NCBI GenBank assembly: GCA_003165135.1
Contig: PLSN01000096.1
Coordinates: 666 to 5,873 of the forward strand
Reading direction: 5' to 3'
Source of the DNA: Bacteroidota bacterium
GTDB taxonomy: Bacteria > Bacteroidota > Bacteroidia > Chitinophagales > LD1
Length of the DNA stretch: 5,208 bases
This document shows, piece by piece, positions 1 through 5,051 of the stretch (positions are counted from its first letter, which is position 1; every line of letters begins with the position of its first letter). The position numbers and the translations under genes were made by a program. The notes under the pieces are model-generated. The model worked only from the letters and a program-made list of their open reading frames with translations. It made no database searches and was not told the DNA's origin.

Positions 1-64
1 GAATAGCAGGGAGCATCAATAGGCCCACTATCATAATTGTCGCTTTAAACAGAAATCTGCGCAT
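1..64 (-). CDS. N-terminus of an exported or membrane protein (partial)
   Basis: Reading leftward from an ATG at 64-62, the minus strand stays open to the window edge and gives MRRFLFKATIMIVGLLMLPAI. This is a short basic N-region (two Arg, one Lys) followed by a hydrophobic stretch of about 13 residues, as in a signal peptide or first transmembrane segment. Only 21 codons are visible, so the product cannot be identified and no cleavage site or lipobox is seen. The sequence before the ATG is A-rich with no clear Shine-Dalgarno, as is normal in Bacteroidota. It is divergent from the small genes starting at 251 and 341. The alternative is that this is a chance open frame, but the basic-then-hydrophobic pattern directly after an ATG makes a real gene more likely. 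Confidence 0.5.
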   Translation of the reverse strand, partial: MRRFLFKATIMIVGLLMLPAI

Positions 65-250
65 GTTTTGATCTCAAGATAGTGGTGGGGATAATGTTTA
101 CAGGACTCATCATTCCTCAGTCAAACCTTGAGGTATGAAACTAAATATTTTTTCGGCTTAAAAACAATAGGCATGACTTACTTATGTTCTAAACTATAAT
201 TTATTTTCTTCATAAATCATATAACTTTTTTTCTGTGATGCCGTATATAC
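65..250. other. Divergent intergenic region with weak promoter-like sites
   Basis: This AT-rich stretch separates the leftward gene from the rightward small genes. No exact TAnnTTTG box is found on either strand. The nearest plus-strand match is TAACTTTT at 222-229 (one mismatch), about 20 bp before the ATG at 251, but without a TTG at the expected upstream spacing. The nearest minus-strand match is AAGGTTTG (reverse complement of 122-129), also with one mismatch and no clear -33 element. Promoters for both directions presumably lie here, but I cannot place them with confidence. No RNA gene or longer repeat is visible. Confidence 0.4.
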
Positions 251-337
251 ATGCATCCTACCCGTTTATCCCACCTTGAAGAAGAAGAAGAGATTAGTAA
301 TGTTCGGACTGTAATTAGCCCGGGAAAATTTGAGTAA
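251..337 (+). CDS. Possible 28-aa leader or small protein, coupled to the next gene
   Basis: An ATG at 251 opens a 28-codon frame ending in TAA at 335-337, only 3 bp before the ATG of the 94-aa gene at 341. The peptide has a basic/polar N-terminus (MHPTRLSH), a run of four Glu plus one more encoded by a GAA-rich repeat (278-292), and a C-terminus ISNVRTVISPGKFE that looks like ordinary protein rather than random translation. An in-frame stop at 236-238 prevents a longer form from further upstream. The tight stop-to-start spacing suggests translational coupling or a regulatory leader peptide. I do not recognise the sequence. It could also be a chance frame or a remnant N-terminal segment of the downstream gene. 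Confidence 0.35.
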   Translation: MHPTRLSHLEEEEEISNVRTVISPGKFE

Positions 338-340
338 TAT

Positions 341-625
341 ATGAGTGCTGCCAGGAAAATCGACCAACAGGAATTATTAAAAGTAATCTTCAAAAATGAA
401 CAAAAAATGTACATACAGGAACAAGTAAAAACCAGGGATCAGAAGCTATATATGGCCATGCTGATGGGCAACCATCATTATGATAACGTACGTATTTTGT
501 TTGATACTGAAGATGGCGAACGTGAAATAACATCACGCATATGGGCCCGCACAGATAAATTCGTAGTCCTGAAAGGAGGGATGTTCATACCTATCGGAGC
601 TGTGATCGATATTTTTATAGATTAA
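341..625 (+). CDS. Small uncharacterised protein, possible small beta-barrel
   Basis: This is a 94-aa soluble protein with no signal peptide or membrane segment. Residues 1-40 are rich in Lys, Gln and Glu and look helical. Residues 48-94 alternate as beta strands: NVRILFDTEDGEREI, then RIWARTDKFVVLK, then a Gly-Gly turn and FIPIGAVIDIFID. The pattern of short strands around a D-G turn, ending in an IPI..I..I strand, is what one expects of a small SH3- or Sm-like barrel. That fold is an inference from pattern only. I do not recognise a named family and assign no function. The gene starts 3 bp after a possible small frame (251-337) and ends 6 bp before the stop of the converging GNAT gene, with no visible terminator between them. 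Coding status is supported by the coherent amphipathic pattern. Confidence 0.75.
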   Translation: MSAARKIDQQELLKVIFKNEQKMYIQEQVKTRDQKLYMAMLMGNHHYDNVRILFDTEDGEREITSRIWARTDKFVVLKGGMFIPIGAVIDIFID

Positions 626-631
626 TAATCA

Positions 632-1561
632 TCAGGCTCCGCGGCCGAGTTTGGATGCTTTGAATGGTGATTTGTCGAGTACAAAAAAGGCTTCATTGAC
701 TGCTCCGAAGCCTTCATAAAAGCGGGCTATAGAATCCACAGATGAGCCCTCAAAATCATAAATTTTATCAGAGCCTGAATAGTGGCTAAGCACTGCATCC
801 AGCAGAAACTGCATAGCGCCATTCTGACGGGCATGCTCATCGGCAGATGGCAGCAAATGAATGATGCGATTTTGTGTTTCCACTACAATGACGCCGGCAC
901 AAATTTGCCCATTCGCGGTTTTTGCTAAATACAATTTGCCACAGTCGTGTATGATAAACTGATGCACGAGCCGTCTAAGCAATTCAATATGTCTTGATTT
1001 AAAATTAGCATCTCTTACTGCTGTATTTGCTATATAGAAGTCAACAAAATTCTCACATGATTTCTTATCGCCTTCTTCAAAGATCAAACCTGCTTTCTGT
1101 CCTTTCTTGATATTTCGAAGGGTATTTTCAGAATATTCTTTTTGTATTTCAGCATGCTTGTCGTTGAGTTTTATGGTAAGGTTCTTCTTTTTGCTGAATC
1201 CTCTCAGCGGAGTCTTGGTGGCGTTGTTGTAATTGATATTATAGTTGACGTAGATGAATTTTTTGAGCACTGTCTGCAGCATCAGATCGATGATGACCTC
1301 GCTACGTCTGCGATAAAATACCCCCAGCTGCTGGCAGAAGAGTGGCTGATAGACATACAGCAGGCCCCATTTGCGGCCGACAGCCATCGGCATCGCAAAC
1401 TCATAATCTCCAACCACAAAACCTACCCACTTGGTACAAAGCGCATCGAGATACCAGGTATATGCATAAGGCAAGCTGTTGGCAGCCTCCTTGATGGTTA
1501 GGTTCCACTTGGTATCGTCTATCAGATTTCGTTTAAGGATGCGGACCTTAGGGGTGATCAT
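632..1561 (-). CDS. GNAT-superfamily acyltransferase, FemAB/BioF2-like
   Basis: This is a 309-aa cytosolic protein that resembles the double-GNAT FemAB / BioF2-type acetyltransferase group (Acetyltransf_6-like). An N-terminal half of about 120 residues (aromatic-rich, YTWYLDALCTKW at about 34-45) is followed by a GNAT domain from about 140. That domain includes YSENTLRNIKKGQKAGL (143-159), a strand-rich core KLYLAKTANGQICAGVIVV (209-227), the helix NGAMQFLLDAVL (247-258), and YDFEGSSVDSIARFYEGFGA (268-287). The D-F-E-G-S and F-x-x-x-F-G-A elements are typical of the family's C-terminal end. Such proteins transfer an acyl or aminoacyl group to an amine, but the substrate cannot be read from the sequence. 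The start is ATG at 1561-1559, and the upstream ATG at 1565 leads to an early stop. It lies 16 bp after the dehydrogenase-like gene and is probably co-transcribed with it. The C-terminus ends in a short basic tail. Confidence 0.88.
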   Translation of the reverse strand: MITPKVRILKRNLIDDTKWNLTIKEAANSLPYAYTWYLDALCTKWVGFVVGDYEFAMPMAVGRKWGLLYVYQPLFCQQLGVFYRRRSEVIIDLMLQTVLKKFIYVNYNINYNNATKTPLRGFSKKKNLTIKLNDKHAEIQKEYSENTLRNIKKGQKAGLIFEEGDKKSCENFVDFYIANTAVRDANFKSRHIELLRRLVHQFIIHDCGKLYLAKTANGQICAGVIVVETQNRIIHLLPSADEHARQNGAMQFLLDAVLSHYSGSDKIYDFEGSSVDSIARFYEGFGAVNEAFFVLDKSPFKASKLGRGA

Positions 1562-1577
1562 TCATTTCTTTTTTCTG

Positions 1578-2297
1578 CTAAAAATCCAGGTCGCCTTTTT
1601 TCTTCACTTCCTTCTTCTCGCGGTAGAAAGTTTCACCCTTGAGATATTTGGTTTTGAGGAGCGGGCATATTTTATACCGTTCATCTTTGGTGTCTTCATA
1701 CATCGCGGCAAGGGTCTCAAATACACTGTCGATGCCGATTTTGTCACACCATTCAAACGGCCCGAAGGGATAATTGGTGCCCAGCTTCATGCCCATGTCA
1801 ATGTCTTCTATCGTAGCTGTGCCTTCCTGCAGTGTATAGCAGGCCTCATTGATGATCATAAATATAATACGCGGTTTGACCATACCGACGCGATCCTCAA
1901 CAGGCAGGAAATCGATCCCGAATAGCTCCATAAGTTTCGTCAGCTCCGGAGTTTCAAATTTGCGGTAGAGGCTCACTTCCCATTTAGACTGAGAGAGGAA
2001 AGTTGGCAGCGAATTGATGCCAAAGAGCCTGCATTTGACCTTAGTGCCTGTAGTATAAATGGCCTCAGCGAGGGATAGCTTCACGGCACTGACGAACACT
2101 GCTTTTTCCCGCAGGGCACCGTATAGCGGCAGATTGGATGGGTCATCGTCAAAGTTGAGATCAAAGATGACATCATACAGGTCAAAGTCCTCCTCGGCGT
2201 CACCATCAGAGCGGTCTATCTCGAGATCTGGCCTTTCGCCTATCTTTGTTTTGAGTTCCTCCACCCTGTCATTCTCACCTATCAGTAATACTTTCAT
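1578..2297 (-). CDS. Degenerate 3-hydroxyacyl-CoA dehydrogenase family protein
   Basis: This is a 239-aa protein, starting at ATG 2297-2295 (MKVLLIGEN). An in-frame extension to 2351 exists but would add a hydrophobic leader that overlaps the predicted promoter, so the shorter start is chosen. The C-terminal half matches the 3-hydroxyacyl-CoA dehydrogenase C-terminal domain: INEACYTLQEGTATIEDID (149-167), then GMKLGTNYPFGPFEWCDKIG (169-188), and a PLL motif with a following YLKGETFYR (about 212-226). The N-terminal half resembles a reduced Rossmann domain but lacks the GxGxxG NAD-binding loop. By eye, the usual catalytic His (HFFNP) aligns with Phe in LFGINS (about 92), and the Asn of IVNR aligns with Pro in VKPR (about 142). 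Family membership is clear. Dehydrogenase activity is doubtful, and a structural or CoA-ligand-binding role is possible. Full-length enzymes are usually about 280-310 aa, so this one is short. A Lys-rich tail (227-235) closes it. It is first in a probable two-gene operon with the GNAT gene. Confidence 0.85.
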   Translation of the reverse strand: MKVLLIGENDRVEELKTKIGERPDLEIDRSDGDAEEDFDLYDVIFDLNFDDDPSNLPLYGALREKAVFVSAVKLSLAEAIYTTGTKVKCRLFGINSLPTFLSQSKWEVSLYRKFETPELTKLMELFGIDFLPVEDRVGMVKPRIIFMIINEACYTLQEGTATIEDIDMGMKLGTNYPFGPFEWCDKIGIDSVFETLAAMYEDTKDERYKICPLLKTKYLKGETFYREKKEVKKKGDLDF

Positions 2298-2333
2298 CAG
2301 ATATAGTTGTATCGAAGTTTGATATTCAATAAT

Positions 2334-2341
2334 CAAAGGTA
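2334..2341 (-). promoter_or_regulatory. Predicted -7 box for the dehydrogenase-like/GNAT operon
   Basis: On the minus strand these bases read TACCTTTG, an exact match to the Bacteroidota -7 consensus TAnnTTTG. It lies about 37 bp upstream of the ATG at 2297, leaving a leader of roughly 30 bases. The -33 position is weak: a T-rich run (complement of about 2361-2367) rather than a clean TTG. It sits back to back with the higBA promoter. Confidence 0.5.
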
Positions 2342-2343
2342 TA

Positions 2344-2354
2344 ACAATCATTGT
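2344..2354. promoter_or_regulatory. Palindrome over the higBA -33 element, candidate operator
   Basis: ACAAT-C-ATTGT is a perfect 5-bp-arm inverted repeat with a 1-bp centre. Its right arm contains the TTG (2351-2353) of the predicted higBA -33 element, and it lies 2 bp from the opposing -7 box. HigA-type antitoxins commonly bind palindromes in their own promoters, so this is a reasonable operator candidate. Binding is inferred, not seen. Confidence 0.4.
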
Positions 2355-2381
2355 ATTTCAGGAAAAAGATTACTACTTTTG
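2351..2381 (+). promoter_or_regulatory. Predicted higBA promoter (TTG-20 bp-TAnnTTTG)
   Basis: TTG at 2351-2353 and TACTTTTG at 2374-2381 are separated by 20 bp, matching the Bacteroidota primary sigma-factor pattern at both elements and in spacing. Transcription would begin a few bases after 2381, giving a leader of about 15-20 bases before the higB ATG at 2406. Confidence 0.65.
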
Positions 2382-2383
2382 GC

Positions 2384-2392
2384 GTTAGTAAC
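2384..2392. promoter_or_regulatory. Palindrome at the predicted higBA transcription start
   Basis: GTTA-G-TAAC is a perfect inverted repeat with a 1-bp centre, placed just after the -7 box where transcription should start. A second, wider pairing (GCGTT at 2382-2386 with AACGC at 2395-2399) overlaps it. Either could be a second HigA operator half-site or simply a leader feature. The arms differ from those of the 2344-2354 palindrome, which weakens the case that the same protein binds both. Confidence 0.25.
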
Positions 2393-2405
2393 TCAACGCG
2401 GTAGT

Positions 2406-2687
2406 ATGATCTTATCTTTTGGAGGCAAGGAAACTGAAAAAATATGGGAGGGTGAAAGGGTGAAAAAGATACCTCTTGAAATTCAGGAAGCGGGCAGAAG
2501 AAAACTAAGGATGCTTAATAACTCTACAAATATGACTGACCTGAAAGTTCCGCCATCAAACCGATTGGAGAAGCTATCGGGAAATATGAAAGAGTTTTAT
2601 AGTATCCGTATCAATGACCAGTGGCGGATCATTTTCAAATGGATCAACAATAACGCATTAGAAGTGGAAATTTTGGATTATCACTAA
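2406..2687 (+). CDS. higB: HigB-type toxin (RelE/ParE superfamily mRNA interferase)
   Basis: This is a 93-aa protein of the HigB / plasmid maintenance killer family, whose members cleave mRNA on the ribosome when not held by HigA. The family's usual length is about 92 aa. Visible hallmarks are the N-terminal MILSF strand, helices around 10-40, RLEKLSGNMKEFYSIRINDQWRIIF (53-77) and the exact C-terminal DYH (91-93). The R-L-x-K-L-x-G segment, Arg74 in WRI and the terminal His93 correspond to positions implicated in RNA cleavage in characterised HigB proteins, so the toxin appears intact. The ATG at 2406 fits the family N-terminus. A longer frame back to 2307 would cross the predicted promoter and is not used. 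The toxin gene precedes the antitoxin gene, as is typical of hig modules. Base composition is more AT-rich than in ridA downstream, which fits an acquired module. Confidence 0.9.
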   Translation: MILSFGGKETEKIWEGERVKKIPLEIQEAGRRKLRMLNNSTNMTDLKVPPSNRLEKLSGNMKEFYSIRINDQWRIIFKWINNNALEVEILDYH

Positions 2688-2697
2688 TCGATCTATA

Positions 2698-2997
2698 ATG
2701 AAAAAGCTAAAAAACATACATCCGGGCGAGGTCCTGCTTGAAGAATTCCTTCATCCTCTCAATATATCAGCTTATAAGTTAGCTAAAGATATTGCTATCC
2801 CGCAAACCAGAATATCAGAGATTTTGAAAGAAAGAAGAAGGGTCACTGCCGATACGGCACTAAGATTGAGCAAGTATTTCGGTAATTCGCCAAAGTTCTG
2901 GCTTGGCCTACAAAACGACTATGATATAGAAGAAGAGAAGTATTCTAAAGAAAAAGAATTGTCATCGATAAAGGGCTATATCCCCAACGCTGCGTAA
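2698..2997 (+). CDS. higA: HigA-type antitoxin, XRE-family HTH protein
   Basis: This is a 99-aa HigA/VapI-type antitoxin. It should bind and neutralise HigB and repress the higBA promoter. It opens with the family signature KNIHPGEVLLEEFL (5-18). The helix-turn-helix covers about 24-62: SAYKLAKDIAIPQTRISEILKERRRV, with recognition helix near 35-44, then TADTALRLSKYFGNSPKFWLGLQ (50-72), the family's most conserved block. The C-terminal tail (76-99) is acidic and Lys-rich. The gene starts 10 bp after higB, so the pair is co-transcribed and probably translationally linked. The leader is A/T-rich with no Shine-Dalgarno. No residue loss or truncation is evident. The next gene, ridA, begins only 27 bp on, with no visible terminator, so read-through is likely. 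Confidence 0.92.
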   Translation: MKKLKNIHPGEVLLEEFLHPLNISAYKLAKDIAIPQTRISEILKERRRVTADTALRLSKYFGNSPKFWLGLQNDYDIEEEKYSKEKELSSIKGYIPNAA

Positions 2998-3024
2998 TAT
3001 AAATACCTCAAAATTATAATAATC

Positions 3025-3402
3025 ATGGACAAACAGATCATCCCTACCGATGCAGCGCCGGCGCCTATCGGCCCCTATAGCCAGGCCGTCATGGTCAACG
3101 GCACGCTCTACATATCAGGCCAGATACCTATCGATCCGGCTACAAGTCTAGTGATAATGGGCGACATAGAGGCAGAGACCCGTCAGGTAATGGAAAATCT
3201 GGGCGCCATTCTCAAGGCATACGGTCTGGACCATAGTCATATCGTCAAGACAACCATTTTTATTACAAGCATGAACGATTTTGCGCGTATCAACGCGGTG
3301 TATGGCAGTTTCTTCACAAAGGACTTTCCGGCGCGTGAGACTGTGCAGGTATCACGCCTTCCCAAAGATGTACAAGTCGAGATAAGTTGTATAGCAGTAT
3401 AA
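3025..3402 (+). CDS. ridA: RidA-family 2-iminobutanoate/2-iminopropanoate deaminase
   Basis: This is a 125-aa cytosolic protein of the RidA (YjgF/YER057c/UK114) family. These trimeric enzymes hydrolyse reactive enamine/imine intermediates released by PLP enzymes such as threonine dehydratase, giving 2-ketoacids and ammonia. The length is normal. Family motifs are complete: APIGPYSQAV (13-22), LYISGQIPIDP (28-38), VKTTIFITSMNDFARINAVY (74-93), and FPARETVQVSRLPKDVQVEISCIAV (101-125). The conserved Arg104 of the PAR motif, which binds the substrate carboxylate, and Glu119, which acts in hydrolysis, are both present, as is Tyr18 at the active-site cleft, so activity is expected. It starts 27 bp after higA with no obvious promoter of its own in the gap, so it may be read from the higBA promoter or a weak internal one. 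A hairpin terminator candidate follows. Confidence 0.95.
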   Translation: MDKQIIPTDAAPAPIGPYSQAVMVNGTLYISGQIPIDPATSLVIMGDIEAETRQVMENLGAILKAYGLDHSHIVKTTIFITSMNDFARINAVYGSFFTKDFPARETVQVSRLPKDVQVEISCIAV

Positions 3403-3407
3403 TGACG

Positions 3408-3437
3408 ACCCCACCCAAGCCTCCCCGAAGGAGAGGG
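3408..3437. repeat. Candidate interspersed intergenic repeat, C/G-rich
   Basis: The strand is strongly C-rich (CCCCACCCAAGCC) and then passes into an imperfect hairpin and GAGAGGG. Read on the other strand it starts CCCTCTCCTTCGGGGAGG and continues with GCTTGGGTGGGG. From memory, elements of this kind (a CCTCTCC/GGGAGG hairpin next to TGGGGTGGGG) recur between genes in many Bacteroidota genomes. Only one copy is present here, so repeat status is recalled, not shown. Confidence 0.4.
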
Positions 3438-3441
3438 TTTT
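3420..3441 (+). terminator. Candidate rho-independent terminator of ridA
   Basis: CCTCCC (3420-3425) pairs with GG-GAGG (3430-3436, A3432 bulged) around a CGAA loop. That gives a 6-bp GC-rich stem, followed one base later by TTTT (3438-3441). It begins 18 bp after the ridA stop. The T run is short, so termination may be partial. The opposite strand forms the same stem with a TTCG loop. Confidence 0.45.
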
Positions 3442-3474
3442 AATACAAATGATGTGTAATAAATTCTTTTTCCG

Positions 3475-3482
3475 TACGTTTA
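3475..3482 (+). promoter_or_regulatory. Weak -7 box before the lipoprotein gene
   Basis: TACGTTTA matches TAnnTTTG at all but the last base and lies 16 bp before the GTG at 3499. No TTG occurs at the expected upstream spacing, so this is a weak candidate. It is listed only because a separate promoter is needed if the hairpin at 3420-3441 ends the ridA transcript. Confidence 0.2.
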
Positions 3483-3498
3483 TCGTGAAATTTTATCC

Positions 3499-5022
3499 GT
3501 GAAAGTTTTCCTGAAACCTCTTTTTCTCATACTGCCATTTATTGCAGCCTTATCTGTAATGAACGGCTGCCACAAAGAAGTATTCACCACTCATGGTGAT
3601 TTAACTTTTTCAGCAGATACACTGTTTGATACATCGTTCACCACCCTTGGCTCGGTCACGATGGGCTTTACGGTTCGCAATACACAAAGCAAGTCCATCA
3701 ATATTTCTGACATAAAGCTCCTTCAGCTGGCAGGCACGCAGTTTCGCATCAATGTGAATGGCCTGCCGCCATCTACGCCCGGAGTAGAATACAAGAACGT
3801 CGACATCCCTGGCCACGACAGCATCTATATATTCGTTGAGGTGACGATCCAGCCCAATAACAACAATAACCTTTTTGTGATACAGGACAAGATACAGTTC
3901 ATCACCAATGGCATCACACAGAATGTTGTCCTGGAAGCCGTAGGCCAGAATGCGCACTATTATTTCAATTACCATGTCCTCAGAGGCACGACTTTCCCAT
4001 TTCCTGTAGATAAACCCAATATCATACTCAGTCCGAATGGAGGATTAGCCGTCTTTGCAGTAGATACCGGCGCGACCTGCATCATACCACCTGGCTGCAA
4101 GATATTTATGGGCCCAAATGCTGTGATCACGGTGGATGGCACACTGACGACTTCACCTGTGCCTACGAGCTGGTCTGACTCCACTATCTTTCAATATATC
4201 AGGACGGACTATGCAGGCCTGCCGGGCGAGTGGCTGGGCATTACCTACAGCCGTATCGCTACTGTCAATCTCAGCCATGTCATCATAGACCAGTCTACCT
4301 TTGGCATCTCAGATGAGTATGTGCTCGACCAGATAGCGCAGGCGCAGATCACTACTTCAAACCTTAAAACGTACACCAGCAACCCAACCCTTCCTACTGT
4401 CACGCTGAACAATGTCATCATCCGCAATACCTCAGCCACTGCCATGCAGGCGCTCGCTACCAATCTGAATGCAACCAACTGCTTATTTTTCTCCTGCAGC
4501 CAGTCACTGATGCTCGTCGGTATGGGAGGCACATATAATCTCAACAACTGCACCCTCGCCAACTCGTATAGCCAGTATACCAGTTCTCAGAACCCTGTGT
4601 TCTCGGTCGAGGACAGGGCTTTCTATCTGGACAACTCTCAGGTCGGGCCTTATCCCACTTCGGTCACTGTCACTAATACCATTGTAGCAGGCAACACAGG
4701 CTCAAACTATAATGAGATGGGTTTTGGATTGGCCCAACAGTCATCCGACCACATTTCATTTACTAATTGTTTCCTCACTACAGTAGCCGATTCTATCACC
4801 GCCTATGGAGCGACCAATAGTATAACAAATATCGACACAGCGGTAGAACCCCAGTCACTCCACCCCCAGCTGTTTATGATGCCATCGTCAGACAACTATA
4901 TGCCGGACAGTGGCTCTATAGTTCTTGGCAAGGCTAATAGCATGCAGGCCCCGAAAGACTTATATGATAATCCTCGCCCCAGCCCTTTTGGTAGCATTGG
5001 TGCAATAGAGTGGGAGCATTAG
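3499..5022 (+). CDS. Beta-helix lipoprotein with N-terminal ASH-like domain, probably surface-exposed
   Basis: This is a 507-aa protein starting at GTG 3499. A stop at 3460-3462 and the absence of any in-frame ATG before Met21 leave no better start. Residues 1-24 are a lipoprotein signal peptide (Lys2 and Lys6, hydrophobic 8-20) ending in VMNGC, with Cys24 the likely lipidated residue. The following HKE resembles the Bacteroidota surface-export signal. Residues about 33-150 look like a beta-sandwich of the ASPM-SPD2-Hydin / choice-of-anchor type (TLGSVTMGFTVRNTQSKSINIS, DIPGHDSIYIFVEVTIQP, and closing VVLEAVGQ). An Asn run (120-124) sits in one loop. Residues about 175-450 hold Asn/Thr-rich strands typical of a right-handed parallel beta-helix (VNLSHVIIDQST, VTLNNVIIRNTSA, YNLNNCTLANS, VTVTNTIVAGNTG, ISFTNCFL). 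The end, DLYDNPRPSPFGSIGAIEW, matches the usual close of such helices. The fold often binds or cleaves polysaccharides, but no catalytic residues can be identified, so ligand and function are unknown. Confidence 0.88.
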   Translation: MKVFLKPLFLILPFIAALSVMNGCHKEVFTTHGDLTFSADTLFDTSFTTLGSVTMGFTVRNTQSKSINISDIKLLQLAGTQFRINVNGLPPSTPGVEYKNVDIPGHDSIYIFVEVTIQPNNNNNLFVIQDKIQFITNGITQNVVLEAVGQNAHYYFNYHVLRGTTFPFPVDKPNIILSPNGGLAVFAVDTGATCIIPPGCKIFMGPNAVITVDGTLTTSPVPTSWSDSTIFQYIRTDYAGLPGEWLGITYSRIATVNLSHVIIDQSTFGISDEYVLDQIAQAQITTSNLKTYTSNPTLPTVTLNNVIIRNTSATAMQALATNLNATNCLFFSCSQSLMLVGMGGTYNLNNCTLANSYSQYTSSQNPVFSVEDRAFYLDNSQVGPYPTSVTVTNTIVAGNTGSNYNEMGFGLAQQSSDHISFTNCFLTTVADSITAYGATNSITNIDTAVEPQSLHPQLFMMPSSDNYMPDSGSIVLGKANSMQAPKDLYDNPRPSPFGSIGAIEWEH

Positions 5023-5039
5023 AAGCTAAATTCATTTGA

Positions 5040-5051
5040 CAAATTAATTTG
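5040..5051. promoter_or_regulatory. Perfect 12-bp palindrome over a -33 element
   Basis: CAAATTAATTTG is its own reverse complement. Its last four bases (TTTG, 5048-5051) form the -33 element of the predicted promoter, so a protein bound here would block RNA polymerase. The centre is about 21 bp, two helical turns, from that of the palindrome at 5061-5073. Operator function is inferred. Confidence 0.4.

Noticed and set aside
217..414. Minus-strand open frame of 65 codons across the start of the 94-aa gene
   Set aside because: It overlaps the better supported plus-strand frames and has low-complexity Ser runs from the antisense of the GAA repeat.
640..650. GC-rich palindromic CCGCGG near the end of the GNAT gene
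   Set aside because: It is too short, inside coding sequence, and not followed by a T run, so it is not a terminator.
1142..1925. Two plus-strand open frames (1142-1501 and 1479-1925)
   Set aside because: They lie antisense to the GNAT and dehydrogenase-like genes, both recognisable by family motifs, and their own translations show no family features.
2059..2322. Plus-strand open frame of 87 codons, Ser-rich
   Set aside because: It is antisense to the N-terminus of the dehydrogenase-like gene, and its composition is explained as the complement of acidic codons.
2298..2405. Longer starts for the dehydrogenase-like gene (2351) and for higB (2307)
   Set aside because: Both extensions cross the predicted promoters, and the family N-termini match the shorter forms.
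3610..4562. Minus-strand open frames at 3610-3975, 3969-4184 and 4245-4562
   Set aside because: They are antisense to the continuous beta-helix lipoprotein gene and show no recognisable domains.
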